From a virus: DNA of 43,096 bases. The translations under genes were made by a program, and so were the position numbers. The first letter of the stretch is position 1. Each line of letters begins with the position of its first letter. Under the pieces are notes generated by a model. It saw only the letters and a program-made list of their open reading frames with translations, was not told where the DNA came from and did not search any database. The DNA lies in IMG/VR virus record IMGVR_UViG_3300020000_000033, positions 1 through 43,096 of that record. The stretch is one strand, 5' to 3'. This document shows, piece by piece, positions 15,275 through 23,724 of this stretch.

Positions 15275-15357
15275 CGCGTGAACCCGAACCACAGGAGTGC
15301 CGCGACGATCGCGACGATCGCCAGCGTCAGCAGCGCATTTGCCGATATCCTGTTCAT
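15271..15357 (-). CDS. 28-aa single-helix membrane peptide
   Basis: MNRISANALLTLAIVAIVAA and a short end (LLWFGFTR) form a lone transmembrane helix with positive charges at both ends. ATG 15357 overlaps the preceding stop and TGA 15271-15273 overlaps the endolysin ATG, both by ATGA. Tight coupling directly upstream of the endolysin makes it a candidate pinholin-like or lysis-regulating peptide. Its size makes coding status less certain than its context suggests. Confidence 0.55.
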   Translation of the reverse strand: MNRISANALLTLAIVAIVAALLWFGFTR

Positions 15358-15539
15358 TGGGGCGGCGTGGGGGCCCTACCGTTCGGCTTGGAGACCTCGG
15401 GAGGGTTCGCCGGGGTCTCCTGCAGCGCGGCTACCTGCGCCTCGAGTTCCTGCACCCTGGCGTTGGCGATCATCAGCTGGACCTGCAGGTCGCCGATCAG
15501 CATGCGGATGTTCTGGTTGAGGATGTCTTGCGGGTTCAT
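15354..15539 (-). CDS. Small coiled-coil protein upstream of lysis genes
   Basis: The 61-aa product starts MNPQDILNQNIRMLIGD; residues 14-40 form a coiled coil (LQVQLMIANARVQELEAQVAALQ) followed by a disordered Pro-rich tail. It has no membrane segment. It overlaps the 28-aa membrane peptide by ATGA and abuts the preceding gene. Possibly part of the lysis or fibre-assembly group; unknown. Confidence 0.6.
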   Translation of the reverse strand: MNPQDILNQNIRMLIGDLQVQLMIANARVQELEAQVAALQETPANPPEVSKPNGRAPTPPQ

Positions 15540-15758
15540 TCAGTCGCAGCCTTCTGTGGTGGTTGGAGTGCCGGCGGCCAGCACGGTGCCACCGTCCTCG
15601 ACGTAGCGCAGCCAATCGCCGACCTGACTGTCGTCGGTTAGGTGCCACTCGACGTCGTTCTCGTCGGTGCAGATTATGCGGTTGGCATCGCCCGGCTTGG
15701 CGATGCCCTGCATCTCCGGCGGGGGAGGCGGTGCGTATCGGCAGGAGACATAGGGCAT
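15540..15758 (-). CDS. Hypothetical protein after tail fibre
   Basis: The 72-aa product (MPYVSCRYAPPPPPEMQGI) has a Pro-rich segment, then a short beta-rich part (NRIICTDENDVEWHLTDDSQVGDWLRYVEDGG). It starts four bases after the fibre gene. Such small proteins next to fibres sometimes assist assembly or cap the fibre, but nothing in the sequence demonstrates it. Confidence 0.6.
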   Translation of the reverse strand: MPYVSCRYAPPPPPEMQGIAKPGDANRIICTDENDVEWHLTDDSQVGDWLRYVEDGGTVLAAGTPTTTEGCD

Positions 15759-15761
15759 GGT

Positions 15762-17099
15762 TCACATCCTCGCTTGGGCAATACCGCCAATGCTATTAGC
15801 AGAATACACGCCTGTCGCTGTGGACTGCATATAGACGCGGCAGCTCAACGCGCTCGCCGTATCAAATATAAAGTTGCTCACGTTGCTCGACGAACCGCCA
15901 CCTGCGGATGCAACGGCCGGTACTACCCGCATTGTCACAGCGAACGGCCAGGTAATGCCAAAAAACTGGCTGGCGGCAGCCGCTTGCGAAATCATGCTGA
16001 TATTCGTTCGCTGGTAGTACCGCTGGCACGCCGCCAGTTCCTGAGCCTCGTCGGGCATCTGAAATGGCGGCGCAAGTCCGGTGTTGTTGGGGTCGAGGTA
16101 GAGGCCGACATAGCTGATCGCCATGTTCTTGTTAATCACCCCCGCGAGATTGGCCATTCCAACCACGCCAACCGTGCCGTCGCTGCTCCAGCCTTCGACC
16201 CCGACCACACCGGACCCGGCGGCGCTGATAAAACGAACGGTCATGCCAGCGGTGTTGTCCTTGGCCCATGTTCCACCCGGAGGCACGGGGATCGGGATGA
16301 CGAAATTATCTCCCGTTGTCGTCAGGTTGATGCCCTTGACGAAGTTGTAGGTGCCGGTCCCGTTGGTCACGGCAACCGCGTACAAACCCGGTATGGCTGC
16401 GGAAGCACCGAAGCACAGCACGGCAGGCTTGGCGTTGGCTGTTCCCCAGCCGAAGTCGGCGACATTGACACCCTCTATGAACTGCACGATCTGGCCGTAA
16501 TCGCCAGTGGCCAACGATGGCTTGGCCGTCGCATAAGACTGCGCGTAGAACCACCCACCAGACGCACCTGTCCTGATGGCTTGCGCCCCGGCGATATTGC
16601 TGACCAAAAGCCACTGGTCCACAGCATAGCCACCGGTAAGAACGCCGCTGGTCGTCTCCTGCGCGATCTGGAAAGACGGATTGACGAGGCGGTTGCGGCT
16701 TTCGGCGGTGTTGGCGACCTTGCCGGCGAGCAGCGTGTCGATCGCCGCCTTGGTGTAGCCCAGCACCCACGACCCCAGCGTGCGGACGTAGTTCTGCGCA
16801 TCGGGCGCATCGGGGAACGACGCCGGCCCGGTGGCTCCGGTCGGCCCGGTCGGTCCGGCCGGGCCGGTCGCGCCGATCGGCCCCTGCGGTCCGGGCACCG
16901 TGCTGTCAGCGCCGGTCGCCCCGGTGTCGCCCTTGGCTCCGGGCGGGCCCGGAATCAGCTCGGTGGCCCTGCTCTGGCTGATCTCGACCAGGCCGATGTC
17001 GACCGGCGGCGCCGACGCCGGCGTCGTCGGCTGCGCCGTCAGCGCATTGAACTCGCTGACGATGCGCTCGCCGGGATAGGTGATGACGACCTTGGTCAT
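15762..17099 (-). CDS. Collagen-like tail fibre protein
   Basis: The 445-aa protein has a short N-terminal region, a Gly-X-Y collagen-like stretch at 51-92 (GPPGAKGDTG, then GPQGPIGATGPAGPTGPTG, interrupted near 63-69), a linker typical of fibres (AQNYVRTLGSWVLGYTKAAIDTLLAGKVAN) and a beta-rich C-terminal part from about 140 (NRLVNPSFQIAQETTSG onward) likely to bind the host. Collagen-like repeats trimerise and are frequent in phage fibres. ATG at 17099 overlaps the preceding stop as ATGA. Likely receptor-binding; the receptor is unknown. Confidence 0.75.
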   Translation of the reverse strand: MTKVVITYPGERIVSEFNALTAQPTTPASAPPVDIGLVEISQSRATELIPGPPGAKGDTGATGADSTVPGPQGPIGATGPAGPTGPTGATGPASFPDAPDAQNYVRTLGSWVLGYTKAAIDTLLAGKVANTAESRNRLVNPSFQIAQETTSGVLTGGYAVDQWLLVSNIAGAQAIRTGASGGWFYAQSYATAKPSLATGDYGQIVQFIEGVNVADFGWGTANAKPAVLCFGASAAIPGLYAVAVTNGTGTYNFVKGINLTTTGDNFVIPIPVPPGGTWAKDNTAGMTVRFISAAGSGVVGVEGWSSDGTVGVVGMANLAGVINKNMAISYVGLYLDPNNTGLAPPFQMPDEAQELAACQRYYQRTNISMISQAAAASQFFGITWPFAVTMRVVPAVASAGGGSSSNVSNFIFDTASALSCRVYMQSTATGVYSANSIGGIAQARM

Positions 17100-18103
17100 A
17101 GCGGTGGCTCGAACAGGACGGAAACGACGCCGACGACGGCGGCTTGCGCGGTAGGCGTGACGGCGACCTCGTAGAAGCCGGCGGGATCGTAATGGGTGAA
17201 GCGCACCGTCCACGTCACCGCGCCGATGGTGATGCGGTCGCCGGCCTCGAGATCGGCGAGCAGCGCGATGCGGTCGGTGCCGGGCTGCGACAGCGCCGAG
17301 ATCTTCAGATTGCCCTGCGTGATGTTGGAGTGGACGATCTGGCCGGTGGTCGGGTTGTCCGCGGTCGCCGGCTTGACGTAGGTCCAGTTGTCGGTGGTCA
17401 CCGGCAGCGGCGGCTCGATGACGCCGGATACCGCCACATTGCCTTCGCACAGCGTGGTGGCACCGGCCGACGTCGAGGCGACCATGCTCCACCAGCAGGC
17501 GGCCGGCAGGGCGTTGACCTGCGCCACCGCCAACGACAGCTTGACTTGGTTGTCGCTGAGCACGGTGACGCCGAACGGCACCAGCGCGGCACCGCCCCTG
17601 CCGGCGTAGACGGTGGCGGTGATCGTGGTCTGAGCCATGTCGTAGGGCGAGCCCTTGCCGGCGTCGGCCCACAGCGTGACGTCGATATCGACAGGCGAAT
17701 CGTAGTCGAAGGTCAGGTCGACGGTATCGATGATGTCCTCAGGGATGACATCGAGGCCGGCCGCGGCGACCGTTGCCAGCGTGCCCAGCGCCAGCAGCGC
17801 CGGCTCGCCGTTCCAGGTGCCGAGCAGGCGCAGGCGGTAGCCGTTGGCGTCGGAGATGTCGCCGCCGGGGATGGTGGCGCGGGCGCGGCCATTGGCGATG
17901 TTGGTGGCCGGCATGAAGTAGGTGCTGGTCCGCGCGGTGCTGCGCCCGGTCAGCTGCAGCTGCGCGCCGAGATCGCTCGAGTATGGCTGGCCGTCCTGCC
18001 CGTAGAAGGTGACGTTGAGCCTGGTGTCGAGGCCCATCGGCGCGCGGAATGACAGCGGCGACGGCTCGACGCTGTTGAGCACGCAGGTCTTGTTGACGAT
18101 CAT
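17096..18103 (-). CDS. Beta-rich tail-associated protein
   Basis: The 335-aa protein begins MIVNKTCVLNSVEPSPLSFR. It is composed of alternating strands with repeated beta-sandwich-like segments (LNVTFYGQDGQPYSSDLGAQ; VDLTFDYDSPVDIDVTLWAD; DRITIGAVTWTVRFTHY) and no helical domain. Placed between two fibre proteins and overlapping both by ATGA, it is probably a structural fibre or baseplate-type component. Family not recognised. Confidence 0.65.
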   Translation of the reverse strand: MIVNKTCVLNSVEPSPLSFRAPMGLDTRLNVTFYGQDGQPYSSDLGAQLQLTGRSTARTSTYFMPATNIANGRARATIPGGDISDANGYRLRLLGTWNGEPALLALGTLATVAAAGLDVIPEDIIDTVDLTFDYDSPVDIDVTLWADAGKGSPYDMAQTTITATVYAGRGGAALVPFGVTVLSDNQVKLSLAVAQVNALPAACWWSMVASTSAGATTLCEGNVAVSGVIEPPLPVTTDNWTYVKPATADNPTTGQIVHSNITQGNLKISALSQPGTDRIALLADLEAGDRITIGAVTWTVRFTHYDPAGFYEVAVTPTAQAAVVGVVSVLFEPPL

Positions 18104-19662
18104 GCCTTCGCCTCCAGCGCCTCGATGCGGGCCATGGCCTCCTGCAGCGCCTTGGTGAGACCGACGACGACAGCCATCAGGTTGGGGATCTGCACCTCGT
18201 CGCCGTCCTTCTTGCCGCTGGCGGCGCCCTCGAACAGGCTTTCCTGCAGCTCGTGCGCCATGAAGCCCCACCGCGGGGTATCGTCCTCCGTCCAGACCTC
18301 GTAGGCCTTCTGGGTGTAGCGGATCGGGTTGAGCTTCTTGACCATCTCCCAGGTGCTGGGCAGCGGCTGGACGTCCTTCTTGATGCGGTAGTCGCAGACG
18401 TAGGTGAGGTTGCCGATGATGCTGCCATCGGCATAGGCGGTCAGCACCGAGCCGTTCCACTGCAGATTGACGAAGTAGTTGCCGTAAATGCCGGTCGAGC
18501 CACTTTTGCCACGGATGCCCTTGCCGGCGTAGACGCCGCCGACTGCCGCCTGCAGACCGCTCTGCGCCTGCAGGTTGCCAGCGGTGTCGATGCGCCATTC
18601 CTCGGCGGCGGAAAGGGCGCCGTTCGGCCGGAAGTAGATCGAGCCGCCATTGGCAGCGGCCAGTATGCAATTGATGTCAGTGGACTGCAGGATGCTGTCG
18701 AAATTGACCTGGCCGCCGAACGTCACAGCGTGGGTGGCCCTGTTGATGGCCATCTCGGCGAAGGCAACCGTTCCGGGATTGTCGTAGCTGTAGAGGTAGA
18801 AGTCGCTGCCGACGCGGTCCGTCGCGGTCTCGGGGTTACCGTTGCCGAGATCGATGCGCCAGCGGGCCTTGGTCGCCATGCTGCCGACGATGTAGCTGTA
18901 TCCGCCGGACGCGCTCTTATCGAGAGTGAGCGCTACCGTGCCGACGTTGTTCTGCACCGAGAAGAACTGGCGCTGCGGCGCCAGCGCGTACTTGTTGGTG
19001 ATCGTGGCGACGTCGTTGGACGACACCGCAAATGCGCCGTTGGCGTAGGAGACCCAGGTGCCGAACCCCGGATCGATCGCCCGCCACGCAGTGCCGTCCC
19101 AGCTGAGATTGCTGGTGAGGACGCCGTTGTTGTTGATGCGGCCGCCGTCGTCGATGACGAAGACGTCGCCGACGGCATCGCCGGTGGTGTTGGGGGCGAC
19201 GCTGCGGTTCATCACCAGCCGGTTGGAAGTCTTCGACGGCTCGCTGTGCCGCGCCACCCACGACACGTCGGCATAGGTCCATGTGATGCCGTTGACGCCG
19301 CTCAGCGCGGTGAAGTTGAGGCGGCCGTCGAGATCGGCGCCGTGGATGGCGCGGGCGTGCTCCGCAGGGGCCGGGTTGTCGACGTAGTGCTTGGTGGCGG
19401 CGTCCTGGTCCGCTGTCGGGTCGGCCAGGTTGGTGATCTTCTTGCCGCCCCACGGGATGTCGGCCGTCGGCGTGCCGCGGCCATCGCGCAGGATGCCCAG
19501 GCTGAGGCCATTGGCGAGATCCTGGTCGTGGATATCGTGGCTGGACGCCAGGATCTTGATGTTGGCGGCGGCGTCGCCCTTCCAGATGTCGGCGCCGGTG
19601 CCGGTGCCGCCGGGACCGCCGCCGCCGGTGCGATAGAAATTTCCCGATGAATCGAACGGCAT
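18100..19662 (-). CDS. Tail fibre with C-terminal S74-like chaperone domain
   Basis: The 520-aa protein has a fibre N-terminus (IPWGGKKITNLADPTADQD then AATKHYVDN), a long beta-rich shaft and a C-terminal intramolecular chaperone of the peptidase S74 type: CDYRIKKDVQPL at 423-434, LNPIRYTQKAYEVW, GFMAHELQESL, then a terminal coiled coil (VVGLTKALQEAMARIEALEAKA). S74 domains guide trimerisation then cut themselves off with a Ser-Lys dyad in SDxRxK. Here the Ser is Cys423 (codon TGC, 18394-18396) with Lys428 kept. Cleavage may be lost or use a thiol. ATG at 19662 follows GGGAGA. Confidence 0.8.
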   Translation of the reverse strand: MPFDSSGNFYRTGGGGPGGTGTGADIWKGDAAANIKILASSHDIHDQDLANGLSLGILRDGRGTPTADIPWGGKKITNLADPTADQDAATKHYVDNPAPAEHARAIHGADLDGRLNFTALSGVNGITWTYADVSWVARHSEPSKTSNRLVMNRSVAPNTTGDAVGDVFVIDDGGRINNNGVLTSNLSWDGTAWRAIDPGFGTWVSYANGAFAVSSNDVATITNKYALAPQRQFFSVQNNVGTVALTLDKSASGGYSYIVGSMATKARWRIDLGNGNPETATDRVGSDFYLYSYDNPGTVAFAEMAINRATHAVTFGGQVNFDSILQSTDINCILAAANGGSIYFRPNGALSAAEEWRIDTAGNLQAQSGLQAAVGGVYAGKGIRGKSGSTGIYGNYFVNLQWNGSVLTAYADGSIIGNLTYVCDYRIKKDVQPLPSTWEMVKKLNPIRYTQKAYEVWTEDDTPRWGFMAHELQESLFEGAASGKKDGDEVQIPNLMAVVVGLTKALQEAMARIEALEAKA

Positions 19663-20402
19663 TATGGTGATCTCCCGTAGCCAATCATCATCCTGGCCAG
19701 AGCGTCCCGTGCCGCAGCGGCGGCAGCGGGCTCTAGCGGGCGGGCAGCCGGTGGCAGCTGCGGCTTGAACAATGGCCGCACCAGTCTGGCGGTCTTGGCG
19801 GTCCCCGAAACAATCGGCGGCACCCCGAAATGCGCAAGCGCCAAGTCGATCGGCACAGTGGTGGTGAGCGGCACTTGGCTGGCGCTGTGGACGGCGCTGC
19901 CGACCCGGCTCAGTTTCGGCTCCCCCGTGGGCGCCGGCACTGGCGGCGTCTCCCCAAACATGCGGTTCCAGCCCCTGCCGGCCCACTCGCCGAGCTTGGC
20001 GCCACCGGCACCGAAGGCGGCGCCTTCGCCGGCGCCCTTGAGGACATCCCAGCCCGGCACCCAGCCTTCCTGATGGCCGTAGGCCGATGCCGCGCCTTCG
20101 GCGGCACCGGCCAGCGCGCCGACACCCATGCTGCCTACCCGGTAGGGCGACGCGGCCACGGCGGCTGCGATATCGATTGGCGTCTCGACCCAATCGCTCG
20201 TGCGCTCGCGTGACCGCGCGGTATGTTGCTGCGCCTCCTCGCCGCCCAGCTTGTCGGCGTATCCGCGCGTCATCGAATCAGCGGCGATGCGCATGGCGTC
20301 GTCGACCGGCGTGAGCCAGCCGACCTCGCCCTCCGGGGTGGCCTGCTTGTCCCGTTTGAAACCGCCACTGGTGGCAGCTTGCTTATCGCGCTGGAATGGC
20401 AT
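19662..20402 (-). CDS. Putative internal virion/ejection protein
   Basis: The 246-aa protein starts with two copies of a F-x-RDKQA motif (MPFQRDKQAATSGG, FKRDKQATPEG), then has a Gly/Ala-rich hydrophobic middle (VGSMGVGALAGAAEGAASAYG and VLKGAGEGAAFGAGGAKLGEWAG) like membrane-inserting segments of podovirus ejection proteins, and an Ala/Pro-rich tail. It follows the larger internal-protein-like gene and overlaps the fibre start by one base (TAATG). A role in forming the DNA-delivery channel is inference from composition and order. Confidence 0.5.
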   Translation of the reverse strand: MPFQRDKQAATSGGFKRDKQATPEGEVGWLTPVDDAMRIAADSMTRGYADKLGGEEAQQHTARSRERTSDWVETPIDIAAAVAASPYRVGSMGVGALAGAAEGAASAYGHQEGWVPGWDVLKGAGEGAAFGAGGAKLGEWAGRGWNRMFGETPPVPAPTGEPKLSRVGSAVHSASQVPLTTTVPIDLALAHFGVPPIVSGTAKTARLVRPLFKPQLPPAARPLEPAAAAAARDALARMMIGYGRSP

Positions 20403-20405
20403 CGC

Positions 20406-21806
20406 TCACTGCCTCACCCACTTGCCGCCTTTGACAATCCACTTGCCGCTTTCATCGGAGCCGGTGTCGCCCTCCTTATCGATCTTCGGATCGAAGACAG
20501 GAGCGCCACTCGTGTCGCCACCGCCCGCCGCTGCCGTCTCACCGGCCACCGCATCTGGATTGGTGTATTTGTATTCCCCGACGTCCTCCCCGGTGATGCC
20601 CTTGATCCGGTCCGACTGCGTGAGGCGCTCCTTCTGCAGCCGGTTGATCATGTTGGAGATCGTTTGCCTCTTGAGCGTGAGCGTCGAATTCGGGTCCGCC
20701 ATGATTTCCATGAACCGCTGTACGTCCTTGTCGGAATCGGTGCCGGACAACTGCACCGCCATCTGCGAGATAGCGTTGGACTTCATGATCTGGTCGAAGC
20801 GCTTGGTGGCTTCGGCGGTCTTTTTATAGGCGTCGGGTTGCCAGGATTCCGGCAGCATACCGGACGGGCTGAGAACCGTGCGCCCGACCTCCCCAAATTC
20901 GGTGACGTCGGGCGCCAGTTCCATGGCGCGGTTCAATGCATCGAGCCCGACGTCGATAGTGGTGAGCTTCGTCTTGGTGTCGGTCGAGCGTTTTTCCTGT
21001 TCTGCCGCCGTGAACTGGTTGGGATCGATTAGCTCGATATCCTTGTTCTTGAGGTTAACGTGGTAGAGGCCGGGGTTCTTGGCGATGGGGCTGCCCGCCC
21101 CGTATTGGGCGGCAATTTCCGGCGTTACCGGACCCCACTGGTCAGGCCCAGCCGCCGCGCGCTTGGCCTTGAGATCCGCCAGAGCACTGTCATAGCCGGC
21201 CTGATCGATCGTACCTGCCTTCAGCGCCGCACCAAGTTTGGCCTCATCCGGCGATAGAGCGGCGTCCTGTTCAGCCTGCTTGGCCGCTGTCTCCGCTGCT
21301 CGTTTTTCGGTGCTGATCGTCTGCCCGTACTCCCGTGCGTCGATCTTTTGTTCCCGCCCAGCCGCGCGGTTCTCTTCGTCCGTTTTTTCCTTCACCCGCG
21401 TGGCGGCGTCCTCCACGCTCCAACCACGCTCGCGCAGCGCGAGCCGTTCGGCCTCATCCCTCGTCGCCTTGGTGTCTTCCTGCGCCCAGGTCCGCTCCTG
21501 GTATTTCATGGTGGTCTCGGGATCGAGGCCCATCGCCTCGCCGATCTCGTCGGGAGCCAGCCCACCGGCCAGCAATTCGGCGAAGCGGGCGCGGCCCTTG
21601 GCTTCGTCATTGGCGATGCGGCCTTCGCGGATGGCGCCGGAAATGGTGTCGGCGATGTTGGCGGCGCCCTGCCACGGGCTCTTGACCTCGCGCGGCTTCA
21701 TCGCCGCGTTGGCGGCCTGCATCTCGGCGCGGCGCGCCGCGAGAGCCTTCAGCGTCGAGCCCTGCGTGGCGTCGCGGTAGGCGGAGGTGAAATCGATCGT
21801 CGCCAT
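20406..21806 (-). CDS. Putative internal virion protein
   Basis: The 466-aa protein (MATIDFTSAYRDATQGSTLK) is mostly helical and highly charged, with long coiled-coil stretches (TKATRDEAERLALRERGW; AAETAAKQAEQDAALSPDEA) and a Gly/Asp-rich C-terminal end with GKWIVKGGKWVRQ. It lies between the tail lysozyme and the Gly-rich protein in the position of podovirus ejection proteins. Start ATG 21806 overlaps the preceding TGA (TGATG). Function is assigned by composition and gene order only. Confidence 0.6.
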   Translation of the reverse strand: MATIDFTSAYRDATQGSTLKALAARRAEMQAANAAMKPREVKSPWQGAANIADTISGAIREGRIANDEAKGRARFAELLAGGLAPDEIGEAMGLDPETTMKYQERTWAQEDTKATRDEAERLALRERGWSVEDAATRVKEKTDEENRAAGREQKIDAREYGQTISTEKRAAETAAKQAEQDAALSPDEAKLGAALKAGTIDQAGYDSALADLKAKRAAAGPDQWGPVTPEIAAQYGAGSPIAKNPGLYHVNLKNKDIELIDPNQFTAAEQEKRSTDTKTKLTTIDVGLDALNRAMELAPDVTEFGEVGRTVLSPSGMLPESWQPDAYKKTAEATKRFDQIMKSNAISQMAVQLSGTDSDKDVQRFMEIMADPNSTLTLKRQTISNMINRLQKERLTQSDRIKGITGEDVGEYKYTNPDAVAGETAAAGGGDTSGAPVFDPKIDKEGDTGSDESGKWIVKGGKWVRQ

Positions 21807-22564
21807 CAGGCCAGCCTTCCCGAGTTCAGTCGCTGCATCAGCAGCGCCAATGAATTCCGATAATCCGCGCCGCCGCCCTCTGCGACGATCGCCATCGAGT
21901 TCGCCGGCGCCGATTGGTAAGCCTGCATCTGCGGTGCGTTGCCGCCCTCGCCGAGCACCGGGGCGCCCGCCCCGGCCATGCTGCCGAGCGCGCTGGCCAC
22001 GGCCTTGCCGTATTTGTCCTTGCCGGCTGCCGGCGGCGGTGACGCACCGGGCTGGGTGGTCGGTGCGCCGGGCGCGACATAGCCGCCGGTGCCGACCTGC
22101 GCGTTCGGCGGATGCTGCGCATGCGGAGGTGGCCCCTGCAGGGCATAAGGGCTGGCCGGTGCTGCGCGAGACCCCGAATATTTGGCCGTTCGTGCGACGG
22201 CATGTTTCGTTGCGGGGCGCTCCCATTGGTTCACGAAGGCCACCGCCGCGGAGTTCCTGTCCGGCGCCGCCATGACCTGCTTCCAGGCGGCGGCTTCCGG
22301 CCCGGCGTTCTCCCGCATGAAATAATCAAGCTGCGTGTCGAGGTCGTCGGCAGACGTGCCCCTGCTGCGCGCAAAGTCATGCAGCCGGACACGGCGCGGC
22401 CCGTTCCACTGGGCGAGGCCATAAGCGTTGCCGTTGTCCCCTGGGATGCTGGTGTCCAGGCCGCTTTCGTCCTGGAAGTTCATCACCACGCCTTCGGCGA
22501 CGTGCTGCGGCACGCCCCGCTGCACCAGGCCGGCGACGACCGCGTCGGGGGATACCCTGGCCAT
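21806..22564 (-). CDS. Virion tail lysozyme (phage tail lysozyme domain)
   Basis: The 252-aa protein has an N-terminal phage-tail lysozyme domain: LVQRGVPQHVAEGVVMNFQD then ESGLDTSIPGDNGNAYGLAQ and WNGPRRVRLHDFA; the Glu in FQDESGLD is the likely catalytic acid, and GNAYGLAQWNG is diagnostic. The rest (from about 115) is a disordered Pro/Gly/Ala-rich tail. Virion-borne enzymes of this kind locally open peptidoglycan during DNA entry. Overlap with neighbours by TGATG at both ends supports co-translation with ejection proteins. Confidence 0.8.
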   Translation of the reverse strand: MARVSPDAVVAGLVQRGVPQHVAEGVVMNFQDESGLDTSIPGDNGNAYGLAQWNGPRRVRLHDFARSRGTSADDLDTQLDYFMRENAGPEAAAWKQVMAAPDRNSAAVAFVNQWERPATKHAVARTAKYSGSRAAPASPYALQGPPPHAQHPPNAQVGTGGYVAPGAPTTQPGASPPPAAGKDKYGKAVASALGSMAGAGAPVLGEGGNAPQMQAYQSAPANSMAIVAEGGGADYRNSLALLMQRLNSGRLA

Positions 22565-23724
22565 CAATGCCTCCGGCGCAGCATGGCATAGTCGACATAG
22601 TCGTAGCCGTCTTCCCCGTTCATGTGGACGGCGTCGGGGTGGACCGCCCTGGCCTCGTCGGCCATGACGCCGACATGGGTGGTCTCCATGTCGTGCCAGT
22701 AACGGAAGGTGTAGAGCGGCACGCCGGCGAGGCTGGAGCCGATCGGCTGGATGTCGGTCTTGGCGCGGCGGTCGGACAGCCACGACGCCCACGGCATCGC
22801 GCCGGCGACGGCCTGGCCGACACCGAACATGCCCTGCATCTTGTTCTGGTACTGCTCGGAATCGGCGTTGAACCTGTCGTAGATCATCTGGCCGATGTTG
22901 ACCGGCTGCGTCGTGGACCCCTGGTAGGGCTGGATTTGCGGATTGTTGATCGGGGCAAGCCCGGCCAATATCGCCATCTCGTTGTAGTCCTGGTTGCGCA
23001 GCCCGAGCCGCTCCGCCAGGTCGGCCTGGCGGGTGGCGTTCTGCCGGTCGGCGGCGGCACCGCCCATGTCGAAGCGCTGGCCGGCGACCTGGTTGTAGGC
23101 GGCCTGCGCCTTGCGCGATTCGTCGCCGCTGGCGAGGAAGGCCTCGCGCGTCGCATTGGAGAACTGGTCGCCCTGCGCCATCTTCATGGAGCCGTAGCCC
23201 TGGCTGCCGGGGTCCATGCCGCGCGCCGCCATCTGCACGTCCTGCGCCTCGTTCTGCGGCTGCGCGTAGCGCTGGTAGCGCTGCATCATGGCGTCCTCGA
23301 CCGCCTTGCGGTCGGTGGCTTCCTGGTCCTGGCGCAGGTCCTGCACGCCGGGGCCGGCATTCCAGCCCTGCAGCCCGGTGGTGTCGACGGACTTCGACAG
23401 CAGGCCCTTCATGCGTGCCGACTGGCTGACGCCGAGCTCACCCATGTTGCCGCGCATCTGGGTGTTGAGATCGAGGATGTGCTGCTCAGCAGGACTGAGG
23501 CTCACCGTCTGGGTGTAGGTCGGCTGGTCGATGTACTGCTTCGAGAACGGGTCGTATATTTTTGTCGATCCCGTCTGCGCAATATTCTTGCTGCCGTACG
23601 GATTGACCTCGTTGAAGTTCTGGGTCCAGACGTTCTGGGCATTCGCGAACTTGTTGGATGCGTTCTGTGCCCCAGCGGTTTCCCAGGGATCAGGCGCTTT
23701 AGGCGCTTTGAACATGCCGCCCAT
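22564..23724 (-). CDS. Virion protein with short S74-like C-terminal domain
   Basis: The 386-aa protein starts MGGMFKAPKAPDPWETAGAQ, is helical and Gln/Ala/Asn-rich through about 300, then ends in a 70-residue S74-like module: SDRRAKTDIQPIG (S317, K322), YTFRYWHD, THVGVMADEARAVHPDAV and YDYVDYAMLRRRH. The Ser-Lys pair is intact here, unlike the fibre at 18100. Proteins of this type occur beside internal virion proteins of podoviruses. A long C-terminal coiled coil is absent, so cleavage would release only about 70 residues. Start at 23724 lies inside the previous gene's end (26-base overlap). Confidence 0.7.
   Translation of the reverse strand: MGGMFKAPKAPDPWETAGAQNASNKFANAQNVWTQNFNEVNPYGSKNIAQTGSTKIYDPFSKQYIDQPTYTQTVSLSPAEQHILDLNTQMRGNMGELGVSQSARMKGLLSKSVDTTGLQGWNAGPGVQDLRQDQEATDRKAVEDAMMQRYQRYAQPQNEAQDVQMAARGMDPGSQGYGSMKMAQGDQFSNATREAFLASGDESRKAQAAYNQVAGQRFDMGGAAADRQNATRQADLAERLGLRNQDYNEMAILAGLAPINNPQIQPYQGSTTQPVNIGQMIYDRFNADSEQYQNKMQGMFGVGQAVAGAMPWASWLSDRRAKTDIQPIGSSLAGVPLYTFRYWHDMETTHVGVMADEARAVHPDAVHMNGEDGYDYVDYAMLRRRH

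Noticed and set aside
18253-19650. 465-aa plus-strand frame opposite the S74 fibre
   Set aside because: Shadow frame; the minus-strand frame has fibre and S74 motifs.
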